64,000 nt of DNA from JABDQW01 sp942492025 (GTDB lineage Bacteria; Pseudomonadota; Gammaproteobacteria; SZUA-229), in NCBI GenBank assembly GCA_942492025.1, contig CALODJ010000003.1, forward strand, positions 434,001-498,000, written 5' to 3'. The position numbers and the translations under genes are program-made. Below the pieces are notes generated by a model. It was not told the DNA's origin. It did not search any database and saw only the letters and a list, made by a program, of their open reading frames with translations. This document shows positions 16,647-24,959 of this stretch, one piece after another (positions within the stretch are counted from its first letter, which is position 1; each line of letters starts with the position of its first letter).

Positions 16647-16675
16647 AGTGTACCAAATTACTAGGTTATTAAGCT

Positions 16676-16918
16676 ATGCCCTATTTTATTTACAAAATCA
16701 CGACCCAGGAAGGTATGCGCCTGGTGAAAAATCTTGAGTTGATCAACGAATTTGAGACGTTCAAGGAAGCCAAGAAATTCGCGCGGCAGAAACGTGGTGA
16801 ACTGCCGGAAGATTCGAATGATATGATCAAGGTCATGTTTGCCGAAAATCAGCTGATTGCCGAGGAGCAGCTGCTGGAGCACCGGGAAAAGCCGGTATTG
16901 ATGGAACATGAGAAGTAG
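16676..16918 (+). CDS. Small hypothetical protein, first gene of a three-gene cluster
   Basis: An 80-residue charged protein, MPYFIYKITTQEGMRLVKNL, with a KFARQKRGELPEDSNDMIKVMFAEN middle and an acidic end. I do not recognise a family beyond its looking like a conserved small gene. It is followed after 12 bases by 16931-17395, which overlaps 17392-17712 by four bases, so the three are very likely one operon. Confidence 0.7.
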   Translation: MPYFIYKITTQEGMRLVKNLELINEFETFKEAKKFARQKRGELPEDSNDMIKVMFAENQLIAEEQLLEHREKPVLMEHEK

Positions 16919-16930
16919 TGCGGAGCGGCC

Positions 16931-17395
16931 GTGGAAGAACGCGAATACAAGTCGACCTACAGCGAAATAGCCAGTATTCGTTGTGAGTTTGAGAAATCGC
17001 TGACGAACAACAAGGCGCGATGCGCCTGTGCACGGCATTTCTGGTTGGCTGACCGTGAAGGCTATGCCTGCAAGTCTGAACAGGCATCTGCCAGGTGCCG
17101 CAGCTTACTGGAAAAGCTGCGGGAAAAATCACGATTCATACTCAAGCTACCGCAAGCGGATCAGAAACTACCCCATAACATGGAAATCCGTGTTCAGGCA
17201 GGTGGCTTGAACGGGATTGAGCAGCTTTTCAGGTCCGCGCATAAGGATAGAATAGAGGACATTTATGCACTTATAGAACAGGCCGAAGCCGAATATAGCA
17301 GTCTGGGGAATTTGCCTTTCGATCGGATCGTTCAGTCCATCAGCCGTTATCAGGGCAGAAGAAGCAGAAAACGTAATTTTGAGAGACCGACATGA
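16931..17395 (+). CDS. Hypothetical protein with a cysteine-rich N-terminal segment
   Basis: A 154-residue protein with a GTG start. The segment RCACARHFWLADREGYACKS near residues 30-50 and a further Cys near 57 could bind a metal; no standard zinc or iron-sulfur pattern fits exactly. The C-terminal half is helical and ends in basic residues (RYQGRRSRKRNFERPT). It overlaps the next gene by ATGA. Function unknown. Confidence 0.7.
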   Translation: MEEREYKSTYSEIASIRCEFEKSLTNNKARCACARHFWLADREGYACKSEQASARCRSLLEKLREKSRFILKLPQADQKLPHNMEIRVQAGGLNGIEQLFRSAHKDRIEDIYALIEQAEAEYSSLGNLPFDRIVQSISRYQGRRSRKRNFERPT

Positions 17396-17712
17396 GTAAT
17401 ATAAAAATTGTACGCGCACGCTCCAGCGAAGAATATGTAAGTATGATCGAGCAGGCACTGGATGACGTTTGGGATTTGCATCAGTCGATCGAGTTCGACG
17501 AGGATTTCATGGCGGATGCCCGAGAGTTCATTGGTCCGTTGGAGAACAGCCTGAAGGATCTATATCAATCCATGAAAGACGGCAATTATCAGTTTGCCAC
17601 AGGTGATCTCCCGTTTATGGAAATCGTTGAGAAATATCACGATGCGCAGCTGCCCTTCAAATTCTTGCTCAAGCGCATCAATGAAACGCATCTGAAAGGG
17701 CTTGAGGTCTAG
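17392..17712 (+). CDS. Small acidic hypothetical protein, third gene of the cluster
   Basis: A 106-residue acidic helical protein beginning MSNIKIVRARSSEEYVSMIE, with a WDLHQSIEFDEDFMADAREF stretch. No family recognised. Translation is probably coupled to the preceding gene through the ATGA overlap. The stop TAG (17710-17712) is the border of a full-length miniature element. Confidence 0.7.
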   Translation: MSNIKIVRARSSEEYVSMIEQALDDVWDLHQSIEFDEDFMADAREFIGPLENSLKDLYQSMKDGNYQFATGDLPFMEIVEKYHDAQLPFKFLLKRINETHLKGLEV

Positions 17713-18023
17713 CCCGCATTTCTCACCAGGCGGCGCAGCAAACTTATATGGCATTGGCTATATGGAGTGAAGCCAGGATGACCCAAAATACAGTGTGTTA
17801 TTCAAGCCTGCCTATCACGGTTCAGGCTGGTCTTGGTTTGCATGAGATCGTAGGGTGCGCCGTGCGCACCGTGAATCTTCAGTGTGCTGGGCTGCTTCGG
17901 TGCGCACGGCGCACCCTACGGCCGCTTCGCCCAGGCTATTGCTACGCTTTTCGCTCCAGAGCGGCGCTTACGAATACGAATCCTGCGCCTGCTCCCGTGA
18001 TCCTGGTGAGAAATGCGGGCTAG
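17710..18023 (+). mobile_element. Miniature element family 1, full-length copy A
   Basis: A 314-bp block counting its TAG borders, with perfect terminal inverted repeats CCCGCATTTCTCACCAGG. CTAG at both borders fits a 4-bp YTAR duplication. The core holds the GTAGGGTGCGC palindrome (17850-17919). Frames inside it are low-value (RCARRTL-type peptides); no transposase. It is nearly identical to 48430-48743. Confidence 0.92.
17850..17919. repeat. GTAGGGTGCGC palindrome, copy 1 (nested)
   Basis: GTAGGGTGCGCCGTGCGCAC and its reverse complement flank a 28-base spacer. Nested in miniature element copy A. Confidence 0.9.
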
Positions 18024-18331
18024 ACCGCATTTCTCACCAGGCGGCTTGGAATACTGGTAAGGCATTGGTTTTCTGGAGTGAAGCTCGGATGATTAAAAAT
18101 ACAGTGTGTTTTCAAGCCTGCCTATCACGGTTCAGGCTGGTCTTGGTTTGCATGAGATCGTAGGGTGCGCTGTGCGCACCGTGAATCTTCAGTGTGCTGG
18201 GCTGCTTCGGTGCGCACGGCGCACCCTACGGTCGCTTCGCCCAGGCTATTGCTACGCTTTTCGCTCCAGAGCGGCGCTTACGAATACGAATCCTGCGCCT
18301 GCTCCCGTGATCCTGGTGAGAAATGCGGGTC
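18021..18331 (+). mobile_element. Miniature element family 1, full-length copy B (tandem with A)
   Basis: It abuts copy A, sharing the TAG border. The left terminal repeat has a small change (ACCGCATTTC) and the right border is damaged (GCGGGTCTG). The interior is nearly identical to copy A, including the nested palindrome. Confidence 0.9.
18160..18229. repeat. GTAGGGTGCGC palindrome, copy 2 (nested)
   Basis: Same palindrome as 17850-17919, with GTGCGCTGTGCGC in the left arm. Nested in copy B. Confidence 0.9.
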
Positions 18332-18351
18332 TGGCCCGTATGTTGATCTGC

Positions 18352-18560
18352 TGTGGATAACTTTGGGGATAAAACCTGTGGGTTGTCCTGGCTCGATTGG
18401 CCTGGTCGAAGATCCTGAGTGCGTGCGCAGTTTGCCGAGTCGTAAGAAAAATATTTTAAAACAATGGGTTATGTATAATATTCTTATATTTATTTTAAAA
18501 TATACTGCGTAAGTCTTTGTTTATGTATTCCGCTGACCGTATATTGCACTTTGTGAATAA
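18352..18560. other. DnaA-box cluster around an AT-rich segment (origin-like)
   Basis: TGTGGATAA (18352-18360) and TGTGAATAA (18552-18560) both match the DnaA box TTWTNCACA on the minus strand. TGGGGATAA at 18364-18372 is a near match. Between them, 18445-18505 is almost all A/T and contains TATTTTAAAA twice, like an unwinding element. No dnaA, dnaN, gyrB or mnmG gene is nearby, so a working origin is unproven; a DnaA-titration site or chance are alternatives. The 18332-18653 spacer holds no gene I can support. Confidence 0.35.
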
Positions 18561-18653
18561 CTCCTGCACCAGCCCGGATGTTGCACGGCGGACATGCAAT
18601 GTTATGGATTAGTCGATATTTCAATCAGCTACGCACGAATTGACGGATTATGT

Positions 18654-19376
18654 CTAGCGGCCAATCGATTTCAACGCGTCCAGCTTGTTAATCGCTTCGT
18701 ACGGGGTGTGCCGAATGCGGTCGTGTATATGCATTCTGTATTCGATAAAGTCCTCCGCTGCGTCAAAATGCAGAAATGGATTGCCGTCATACTGTGCATC
18801 CATCGTTGAAGTTGGGTGAGCGGGTGCGTAATTGTGCCCGGGATGGAGTATCGTGCGACCCGGCAACTCGGATTTGATGCGTTTTAATGTGTTAAACATG
18901 ACTTCAGGATCGCCACCTTGCAAGTCACAGCGCCCACAACCAAAGACAAACAGGGTGTCACCCGCAATCAGGTCATCACCGAGGTGGTAGCAGGCTGAGC
19001 CGGGTGTGTGGCCAGGTGTATGCAATATTTCGATTTCTGTATCGCCAATACTGATGCTATCTCCTCCGTGATGCAGTCTGGGTTTAATCAGTGTCTTTCC
19101 CCAGAAACGGGCTTCAGATGTCAGTAAATGGATCTGGGCATCAGTATGCTCGAGTACGGTTTCGATACCGTTTACATGGTCATGGTGGCTGTGGGTCAAT
19201 AATATGTCTGTGATGCGAATACCTTTCTCATCGGCCAGTTTGAGTACGCGTTCAACATTCCAGGCAGGATCAACAATCGCTGCTGTATTGGTTGGGTGAT
19301 CATGCAGGAGGTAGACAAAATTCTCCATCGGACCGAGTTCCACCGCATGAATTGTATAGTTGTTGGTTACTGCCAT
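18654..19376 (-). CDS. Metallo-beta-lactamase-fold hydrolase, glyoxalase II-like
   Basis: A protein of about 240 residues with the metal-binding motif THSHHDH at 61-67, HTPGHTPGSACYHL near 113, and GDTLFVFGCGRCDL. This pattern is shared by hydroxyacylglutathione hydrolases and related thioesterases. It lacks the full C-terminal substrate domain pattern of classical GloB, so the substrate is uncertain. ATG at 19376 (MAVTNNYTIHAVELGPMENF) is preferred over 19394. Confidence 0.85.
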   Translation of the reverse strand: MAVTNNYTIHAVELGPMENFVYLLHDHPTNTAAIVDPAWNVERVLKLADEKGIRITDILLTHSHHDHVNGIETVLEHTDAQIHLLTSEARFWGKTLIKPRLHHGGDSISIGDTEIEILHTPGHTPGSACYHLGDDLIAGDTLFVFGCGRCDLQGGDPEVMFNTLKRIKSELPGRTILHPGHNYAPAHPTSTMDAQYDGNPFLHFDAAEDFIEYRMHIHDRIRHTPYEAINKLDALKSIGR

Positions 19377-19492
19377 TGCGTGCCCCCACAGCATGTGCCA
19401 GATATAAGATCTGAGTCGTAAATATTACACCATGCCAGGGATGCATAGGCAGAGTTTACTATCACGGTTATAATCGACATTCGAGTCGAGTA

Positions 19493-19637
19493 GCACTTAC
19501 TTAAGCCGAAAATGCAAATTTTTAAAGTAGATTCGTCATTGCGAGTTACGAAGCAATCTCTGGCTGACAGGCAACAGAGCCTGATAAATTGCCGCGCTCT
19601 CGCTCGCAATGACCTGAATAATGGCTTAAGTAAGTGC
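19493..19637. mobile_element. Miniature element family 2 (145 bp, 15-bp perfect terminal repeats)
   Basis: GCACTTACTTAAGCC at 19493-19507 and its exact reverse complement at 19623-19637 bound a 145-bp segment. Inside is a CGTCATTGCGAG ... CTCGCAATGAC inverted pair of a kind widely dispersed in proteobacterial genomes. No coding capacity. It lies between the MBL and Nudix genes. Confidence 0.8.
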
Positions 19638-19673
19638 CATTCGCATCCGATGCCTCATTTATTTACGTGACAG

Positions 19674-20120
19674 ATGAGCAAACGGCCTCATATCGGTGTT
19701 GGCGTCATGGTATGGCACGGTGACCGGCTTCTGCTGGGTAAACGGATCAGTAAACACGGTGAGAATGCCTGGCAATTTCCAGGCGGTCATCTGGAATTCG
19801 GTGAGACGGTGGAAACCTGTGCGCAGCGTGAAGTTTGTGAAGAGGCCGGAATATCGATACGTAACATCCTTCATTGTGGCTATACAAACGATGTTTTTAT
19901 CGATGCGGACAAACACTATGTGACGTTATTTGTCAGCTCGGACTACGCATCGGGTGATCTCATGGTGATGGAACCGGATAAGTGCGAACAATGGCGCTGG
20001 TTCCACTGGAAACACCTGCCAGAACCGCTTTTCTTGCCAATCAGAAACTACTTAAAACAGTGCCCTGATTTATATGCATTGCATCACGACCGGGATATTC
20101 AAGCAGGCGCGCGTAGATGA
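19674..20120 (+). CDS. Nudix hydrolase
   Basis: A 148-residue protein with a full Nudix box at 37-60 (GGHLEFGETVETCAQREVCE and on to EAGI), which fits GX5EX7REUXEEXGU. Nudix enzymes hydrolyse nucleoside diphosphate derivatives; the short single-domain form and WRWFHWKHLPEPLF resemble ADP-ribose or dCTP/NTP pyrophosphatases, but the substrate is not set by the sequence. Its 3' end overlaps the convergent gene at 20041-20463 by 80 bases. Confidence 0.88.
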   Translation: MSKRPHIGVGVMVWHGDRLLLGKRISKHGENAWQFPGGHLEFGETVETCAQREVCEEAGISIRNILHCGYTNDVFIDADKHYVTLFVSSDYASGDLMVMEPDKCEQWRWFHWKHLPEPLFLPIRNYLKQCPDLYALHHDRDIQAGARR

Positions 20121-20463
20121 AATCCGCTAGCCATGGCGCTATATGATCACTGGCACAGAGGAATCGGTGCGCCAGCACTGGTGCCGGGGTATCCTTCTTG
20201 TCCTGAGTGAAGAACGGTTCGAGTACCTGCGAGAAGCCCAATATCAGCGCCGTTGCCTCGACTTGGGCAAAGCGTCCTTGTTCGAATCCGATCTCGTTGT
20301 TCCAGCTCAGTGAACGGCTGCAGCCTTGCTTGTTAAAGGTCAGGTGAAACCGTTCAGGCGCTCCCTCATTGAACCACACATACAGATCCATGTCTGAATC
20401 TGTAAAGAATCTGCGGTTTGCGTGACCAGCGTAATGACGGAATCCGGAAATTTCTGTAAGCAT
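20041..20463 (-). CDS. Hypothetical protein overlapping the Nudix gene end
   Basis: About 140 residues, MLTEISGFRHYAGHANRRFF, then DLYVWFNEGAPERFHLTFNK and SWNNEIGFEQGRF. The composition is normal for a soluble protein. I do not recognise it. ATG at 20463 is preferred; the frame is open a little further upstream. The last 80 bases lie antisense to the Nudix gene. Confidence 0.6.
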   Translation of the reverse strand: MLTEISGFRHYAGHANRRFFTDSDMDLYVWFNEGAPERFHLTFNKQGCSRSLSWNNEIGFEQGRFAQVEATALILGFSQVLEPFFTQDKKDTPAPVLAHRFLCASDHIAPWLADFIYARLLEYPGRDAMHINQGTVLSSF

Positions 20464-20600
20464 GGTGAAAACCTGGCGCAAAATAATTAAATACGAGATG
20501 TTTTTTTCATTTATATATAATAAATATAACCCAATGAGCGGGCATGTTCTGTGAAGTAGTTCTACAATTGTGACATAAATATATAGCAGACAATTTCAAC

Positions 20601-23471
20601 ATGACCACCAAGATCAAACCTGGCATGCAGGAATTATGGGGCAGCTCTCAGCTGAATGGTGCGAGCGCGACCTGGTTAGAGTCACTCTATGAAGCCTATT
20701 TACGGAATCCCGCGACCGTCGATCTCGAATGGCGAAGTTTTTTCGACGATCTACCCACTGTAAAACCGCATGACGGCGGAAATGGTGCTGGCAGGGAGTT
20801 GCCGCATGACGAAATCAGAGACTATTTCAAAGCCATAGCCAATGAGCATCATGCGGTCCCGATAGCCACACCCAGTCATGACCTCGAGCTGGAACGCAAG
20901 CAGGTCCATGTGCTTCAATTGATCAATGCCTACCGTTTTCGTGGCCATCAACACGCGAATACCAATCCGCTCGGCAACGGGCAACAGGTCGATGTGCCCG
21001 AACTCGACATCGCATATCACCAGCTCAGCCAGGCCGATTTGAGTACAGTGTTCGAAACGGGGTCACTGGCCGGGCCGGAGACATTAACCCTCGGTGAGAT
21101 CTACGGCAAGATCCGGGAAACCTATTGTGGGTCTATCGGTGCCGAGTACATGCACATCATGGAGACGGCGGAAAAACGCTGGATACAGCAACGACTTGAG
21201 CTGACCAGAGGCAGGATCGAATTGTCCTTTGCTGAAAAAATAAATATTCTGCAACAACTCACCAATGCGGAAGGTCTGGAGACATACTTGCATACCAAGT
21301 ATGTTGGCCAGAAACGATTTTCACTGGAAGGTGGAGAGTCATTGATCCCTCTGCTGGATGAGCTTGTTATGCATGCCGGTGCTCAAGGTGTCAAGGAAGT
21401 TGTGATTGGTATGGCGCACCGTGGTCGCCTGAACGTACTCATCAATATACTGGGCAAAACACCGGCCGAACTGTTTGCGGAATTCGAAGGTACCAAGGAT
21501 ATTCAGGAACTGACAGGTGATGTCAAATACCATCTTGGCTTTGCATCTAACATGCGGTCGCGCGGCGGCCCTGTTCATCTCGCGCTCGCCTTCAATCCTT
21601 CCCATCTTGAGATTGTGTCACCCGTAGTGGAAGGTTCGGTACGCGCACGTCAGTGGCGTCGTGGTGATGCTGAAGGTGTTGAAGTCATACCCGTACAGAT
21701 TCATGGTGATGCCGCCTTTTCAGGTCAGGGCGTGGTGATGGAATCACTGCAGATGTCACAATCCAGAGGATTCTCCACAAAAGGCACAATACACATCATC
21801 ATCAACAACCAGATTGGCTTCACAACCAGCTATCAGAAAGATGCACGCTCAACACACTACTGCACTGATGTTGCAAAAATGGTTGATGCGCCTATCTTTC
21901 ATGTCAATGGTGATGATCCTGAAGCGATCATAATGATTACCCGGCTTGCCATCGATTACCGTATGACCTTCAAGAAAGATGTCGTGATCGATATGGTTTG
22001 CTACCGGCGTCATGGTCATAATGAGGCAGACGAACCCAAGGCTACTCAGCCGATGATGTACAAAAAAATCGCCAGCCTGCCCACGACGCGTGCGATCTAT
22101 GTGAAACAGCTTGTTGGAGAAGGTTTATTGCGGCAACATCAGGCTGATGAAGTTCAGATGAATGCGCGCAAGGCACTGGAGTCGGGACGATGTGTATTGC
22201 CACACAAGTTACCGAATGGCAGTCCTGATAAGACCATGCACATGGACTGGAAACCATACACCAAGGCCTCTGTGCTGGAAGATGTTGAAACCGGTGTGCC
22301 AATAGAAACGATTCGTAAGCTGGCTGCGACCTTGCAGCAATTGCCCGAGGGCTTTACCTTACAGGGCCGTGTTCAGAAAATCATGGACGATCGACACCGC
22401 ATGACAGCAGGCGCTCTGCCGCTGGACTGGGGGTATGCAGAGATCATGGCATATGCGACACTGGTCAATGATGGCTATCCGGTCCGCCTGGCTGGCCAGG
22501 ACAGCGGCCGTGGCACCTTCTTCCATCGGCATGCGGTACTGCATAATCAAACAGACGGGGTCGCCTTTGTGCCTTTGCGCAGCATCGGCAAGGGAAAGAA
22601 CAACTTTCTCGTGATCGATTCGCTGTTGTCTGAGCTGGCCGTGCTCGCCTTCGAATATGGCTTTGCTACGGCAGATCCGAGTGTGCTGGCAATATGGGAA
22701 GCCCAGTTTGGTGATTTTGCCAATGGAGCGCAGGTGGTCGTTGATCAATTCATTTCGGCAGGTGAGCATAAATGGGGCAAAGCCTGTGGTCTGGTGATGC
22801 TGTTGCCGCATGGCTTTGAAGGACAGGGCGCCGAGCATTCGTCGGCACGCATTGAACGCTACCTGCAGCTCTGTTCAGGGAATAATATGCAGGTATGTGT
22901 GCCCAGTGCGCCTGCACAAATGTTTCATTTACTGCGCCGACAGATGGTGCGCAATTGCAGAAAACCGCTGATCGTGATGACACCAAAGAGCCTGTTGCGA
23001 CACAAGGAATGCACCAGCTCACTGGATGATCTCAGCACGGGTTACTTTCAGCGTGTATTACCCGAAGTGGATGATATTAATCCTGCGGAAGTGAAACATA
23101 TCGTTCTTTGTAGTGGCAAGATATATTATGAGCTGTTGAGCAAGCGCAGAAGTGCGAATCATGCGGATTTTGCTATTTTAAGGGTAGAACAGTTGTATCC
23201 GTTTCCTGGGCCGGAACTGAATGAATTGCTCAAACCTTACACCCACGCCAAAGATTTACTCTGGGTTCAGGAAGAGCCAAAGAACCAGGGCGCCTGGGAT
23301 TTTGTAAAACCACGGATACCGGCAATGTTAAATAAAGCGTGGAATTTGCATTATATTGGCCGCGAATCTTCAGCGGCTCCGGCCGTTGGATCGGCAAAAC
23401 TGCACGCTGTGCAACAGCGCGAGCTGATTGACAGGGTTATGCATTTTAACAACAAGAAGAATGAACAGTAG
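20601..23471 (+). CDS. sucA: 2-oxoglutarate dehydrogenase E1 component
   Basis: A 956-residue thiamine-diphosphate enzyme, slightly longer than the usual 930-945. It decarboxylates 2-oxoglutarate and passes the succinyl group to the E2 lipoyl arm. Recognisable segments are LWGSSQLNGASATWLESLYE at the start, EGGESLIPLLDEL, GMAHRGRLNVLINILGK, GDAAFSGQGVVMESL, RRHGHNEADEPKATQP and GFEGQGAEHSSARIERYLQL. It is the first gene of sucA-sucB-lpdA-sucC-sucD. The 20464-20600 upstream region is very AT-rich and probably holds the promoter. Confidence 0.97.
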   Translation: MTTKIKPGMQELWGSSQLNGASATWLESLYEAYLRNPATVDLEWRSFFDDLPTVKPHDGGNGAGRELPHDEIRDYFKAIANEHHAVPIATPSHDLELERKQVHVLQLINAYRFRGHQHANTNPLGNGQQVDVPELDIAYHQLSQADLSTVFETGSLAGPETLTLGEIYGKIRETYCGSIGAEYMHIMETAEKRWIQQRLELTRGRIELSFAEKINILQQLTNAEGLETYLHTKYVGQKRFSLEGGESLIPLLDELVMHAGAQGVKEVVIGMAHRGRLNVLINILGKTPAELFAEFEGTKDIQELTGDVKYHLGFASNMRSRGGPVHLALAFNPSHLEIVSPVVEGSVRARQWRRGDAEGVEVIPVQIHGDAAFSGQGVVMESLQMSQSRGFSTKGTIHIIINNQIGFTTSYQKDARSTHYCTDVAKMVDAPIFHVNGDDPEAIIMITRLAIDYRMTFKKDVVIDMVCYRRHGHNEADEPKATQPMMYKKIASLPTTRAIYVKQLVGEGLLRQHQADEVQMNARKALESGRCVLPHKLPNGSPDKTMHMDWKPYTKASVLEDVETGVPIETIRKLAATLQQLPEGFTLQGRVQKIMDDRHRMTAGALPLDWGYAEIMAYATLVNDGYPVRLAGQDSGRGTFFHRHAVLHNQTDGVAFVPLRSIGKGKNNFLVIDSLLSELAVLAFEYGFATADPSVLAIWEAQFGDFANGAQVVVDQFISAGEHKWGKACGLVMLLPHGFEGQGAEHSSARIERYLQLCSGNNMQVCVPSAPAQMFHLLRRQMVRNCRKPLIVMTPKSLLRHKECTSSLDDLSTGYFQRVLPEVDDINPAEVKHIVLCSGKIYYELLSKRRSANHADFAILRVEQLYPFPGPELNELLKPYTHAKDLLWVQEEPKNQGAWDFVKPRIPAMLNKAWNLHYIGRESSAAPAVGSAKLHAVQQRELIDRVMHFNNKKNEQ

Positions 23472-23486
23472 AAGGCAAGCAAAATA

Positions 23487-24767
23487 ATGTCAGTAGAAAT
23501 CAGAGTCCCGGCCTTACCCGAATCCGTTGCTGATGCCGTTATTGCTGGCTGGCATAAACAGGCAGGTGATACGGTAGCTCAGGATGAAACCTTGGTGGAT
23601 CTTGAAACAGACAAGGTCGTTCTTGAAGTGCCTGCTATCAGTAATGGGATTATCAAACAAATTTATTTCAACGTCGGCGATACGGTCACGGCCGACCAGG
23701 TGCTGGCTGTCATCGATGAAACGGCTTCGGTAGAAACCACAACACGAACGGACGTTCTCAGTGAAACCCGTTCGGCTCAAGCGTTAACAACAAAAGACGC
23801 CGGAGAGAAAGTGGTGGAGCTAAAAACTGAGTTGTCAGACAGGATTCCGATCAGCCCTTCAGCGAGAAAACTGATGGCAGAAAATCATATTGACTCGTCA
23901 TCCGTCCACGGTAGTGGTAGCGGTGGGCGCGTGCTCAAGGAAGATGTCGTTGCGTTTCTGCACAACAGGCAACAGCCCGAGGTGGTCGAGAAAACCTCCA
24001 GAGCACCTTCAGCTCGCGAGCCGCGTGTACAAGAGGATGCACTGGTTGAGATCGGCGGCACAGCAGGGCGCATAGAGAGAAGAGTGCCGATGACACGGTT
24101 GCGTGCGCGTATCGCCGAACGCCTGCTGGATGCGCAGCACAATGCGGCCATACTGACCACATTCAACGAAGTCAACATGAAGTCGGTGATGGATTTGCGT
24201 GCACGTCACAAGGAAGCCTTTGAAAAAGAATACGGGGTAAAGCTGGGCTTTATGTCTTTCTTTGTCAAAGCCTCAGTAGAGGCGCTGAAAAAGTTTCCTG
24301 CAGTCAACGCCTCGATTGACGGTAATGATATCGTTTATCATGGATTCTATGATATAGGGATTGCAGTGTCGGGACCGGGTGGCCTGGTCGTACCGATATT
24401 GCGCAATGCTGAGGATATGACCCTTGCTCAGATTGAGCAGACTATAATCGACTATGCCAACAAGGCTAATGACAATACACTATCAATTGACGATATCACG
24501 GGCGGTACCTTTACAATTTCCAATGGTGGTGTATTCGGCTCGATGCTGTCCACTCCGATTCTGAATCCGCCCCAGAGCGCAATTCTTGGTATGCATACCA
24601 TCAAGGAAAGGGCTATGGTTGTTGATGGGGAGGTCAAAGCCTTGCCAGTCATGTATCTTGCACTATCCTATGATCACAGAATCGTCGATGGTCGCGAAGC
24701 TGTGCAGTTTCTTGTCACGATCAAGGATATGCTGGAAGAACCGTCACGCATGTTGCTCGGCATATAA
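23487..24767 (+). CDS. sucB: Dihydrolipoyl succinyltransferase (E2)
   Basis: A 426-residue E2 enzyme that transfers the succinyl group from lipoyl-lysine to CoA. The lipoyl domain is at 1-75 with the lipoylated lysine in LETDKVVLE (Lys43). The peripheral subunit-binding domain lies near 115-150 (ISPSARKLMAENHID). The catalytic domain is at 190-426 with the active-site YDHRIVDGREAVQFL. It starts 15 bases after sucA. A stem-loop repeat block begins right at its stop codon. Confidence 0.97.
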   Translation: MSVEIRVPALPESVADAVIAGWHKQAGDTVAQDETLVDLETDKVVLEVPAISNGIIKQIYFNVGDTVTADQVLAVIDETASVETTTRTDVLSETRSAQALTTKDAGEKVVELKTELSDRIPISPSARKLMAENHIDSSSVHGSGSGGRVLKEDVVAFLHNRQQPEVVEKTSRAPSAREPRVQEDALVEIGGTAGRIERRVPMTRLRARIAERLLDAQHNAAILTTFNEVNMKSVMDLRARHKEAFEKEYGVKLGFMSFFVKASVEALKKFPAVNASIDGNDIVYHGFYDIGIAVSGPGGLVVPILRNAEDMTLAQIEQTIIDYANKANDNTLSIDDITGGTFTISNGGVFGSMLSTPILNPPQSAILGMHTIKERAMVVDGEVKALPVMYLALSYDHRIVDGREAVQFLVTIKDMLEEPSRMLLGI

Positions 24768-24959
24768 GGAAGCCCTGAATAATTCCATCCGGGAATTATC
24801 AGAGCACGAAAAATAAGAATGCGATTTTTATTTTTCTTCGTTTGAAATCATATATGTGATGGCAAACGGCGGCACATCCATGTGCCGCACGGAAAATCTG
24901 AATAAATCAGAGTTTCCATAAATAGATAAACTAAACAAGCTGTTTTTTGCAGGTGTGAA
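24768..24959 (+). repeat. Hairpin-rich spacer between sucB and lpdA
   Basis: The 192-bp spacer holds three hairpins: CTGAATAATTCC/GGGAATTATCAG (24775-24803), GCGGCACAT/ATGTGCCGC (24869-24888), and the palindrome GGAAAATCTGA/TCAGAGTTTCC (24891-24917) of the TTAAGGAARCTCTGA family. The left edge AAGGAAGCCCTGAATAA mirrors the right edge, so the block may be one small inserted element. It may reduce or tune read-through into lpdA. Confidence 0.65.

Noticed and set aside
17748..18512. Several plus-strand frames with RTAHPT and RCARRTL-type peptides
   Set aside because: They are translations of the miniature element and its GTAGGGTGCGC palindrome, a known source of spurious proteins.
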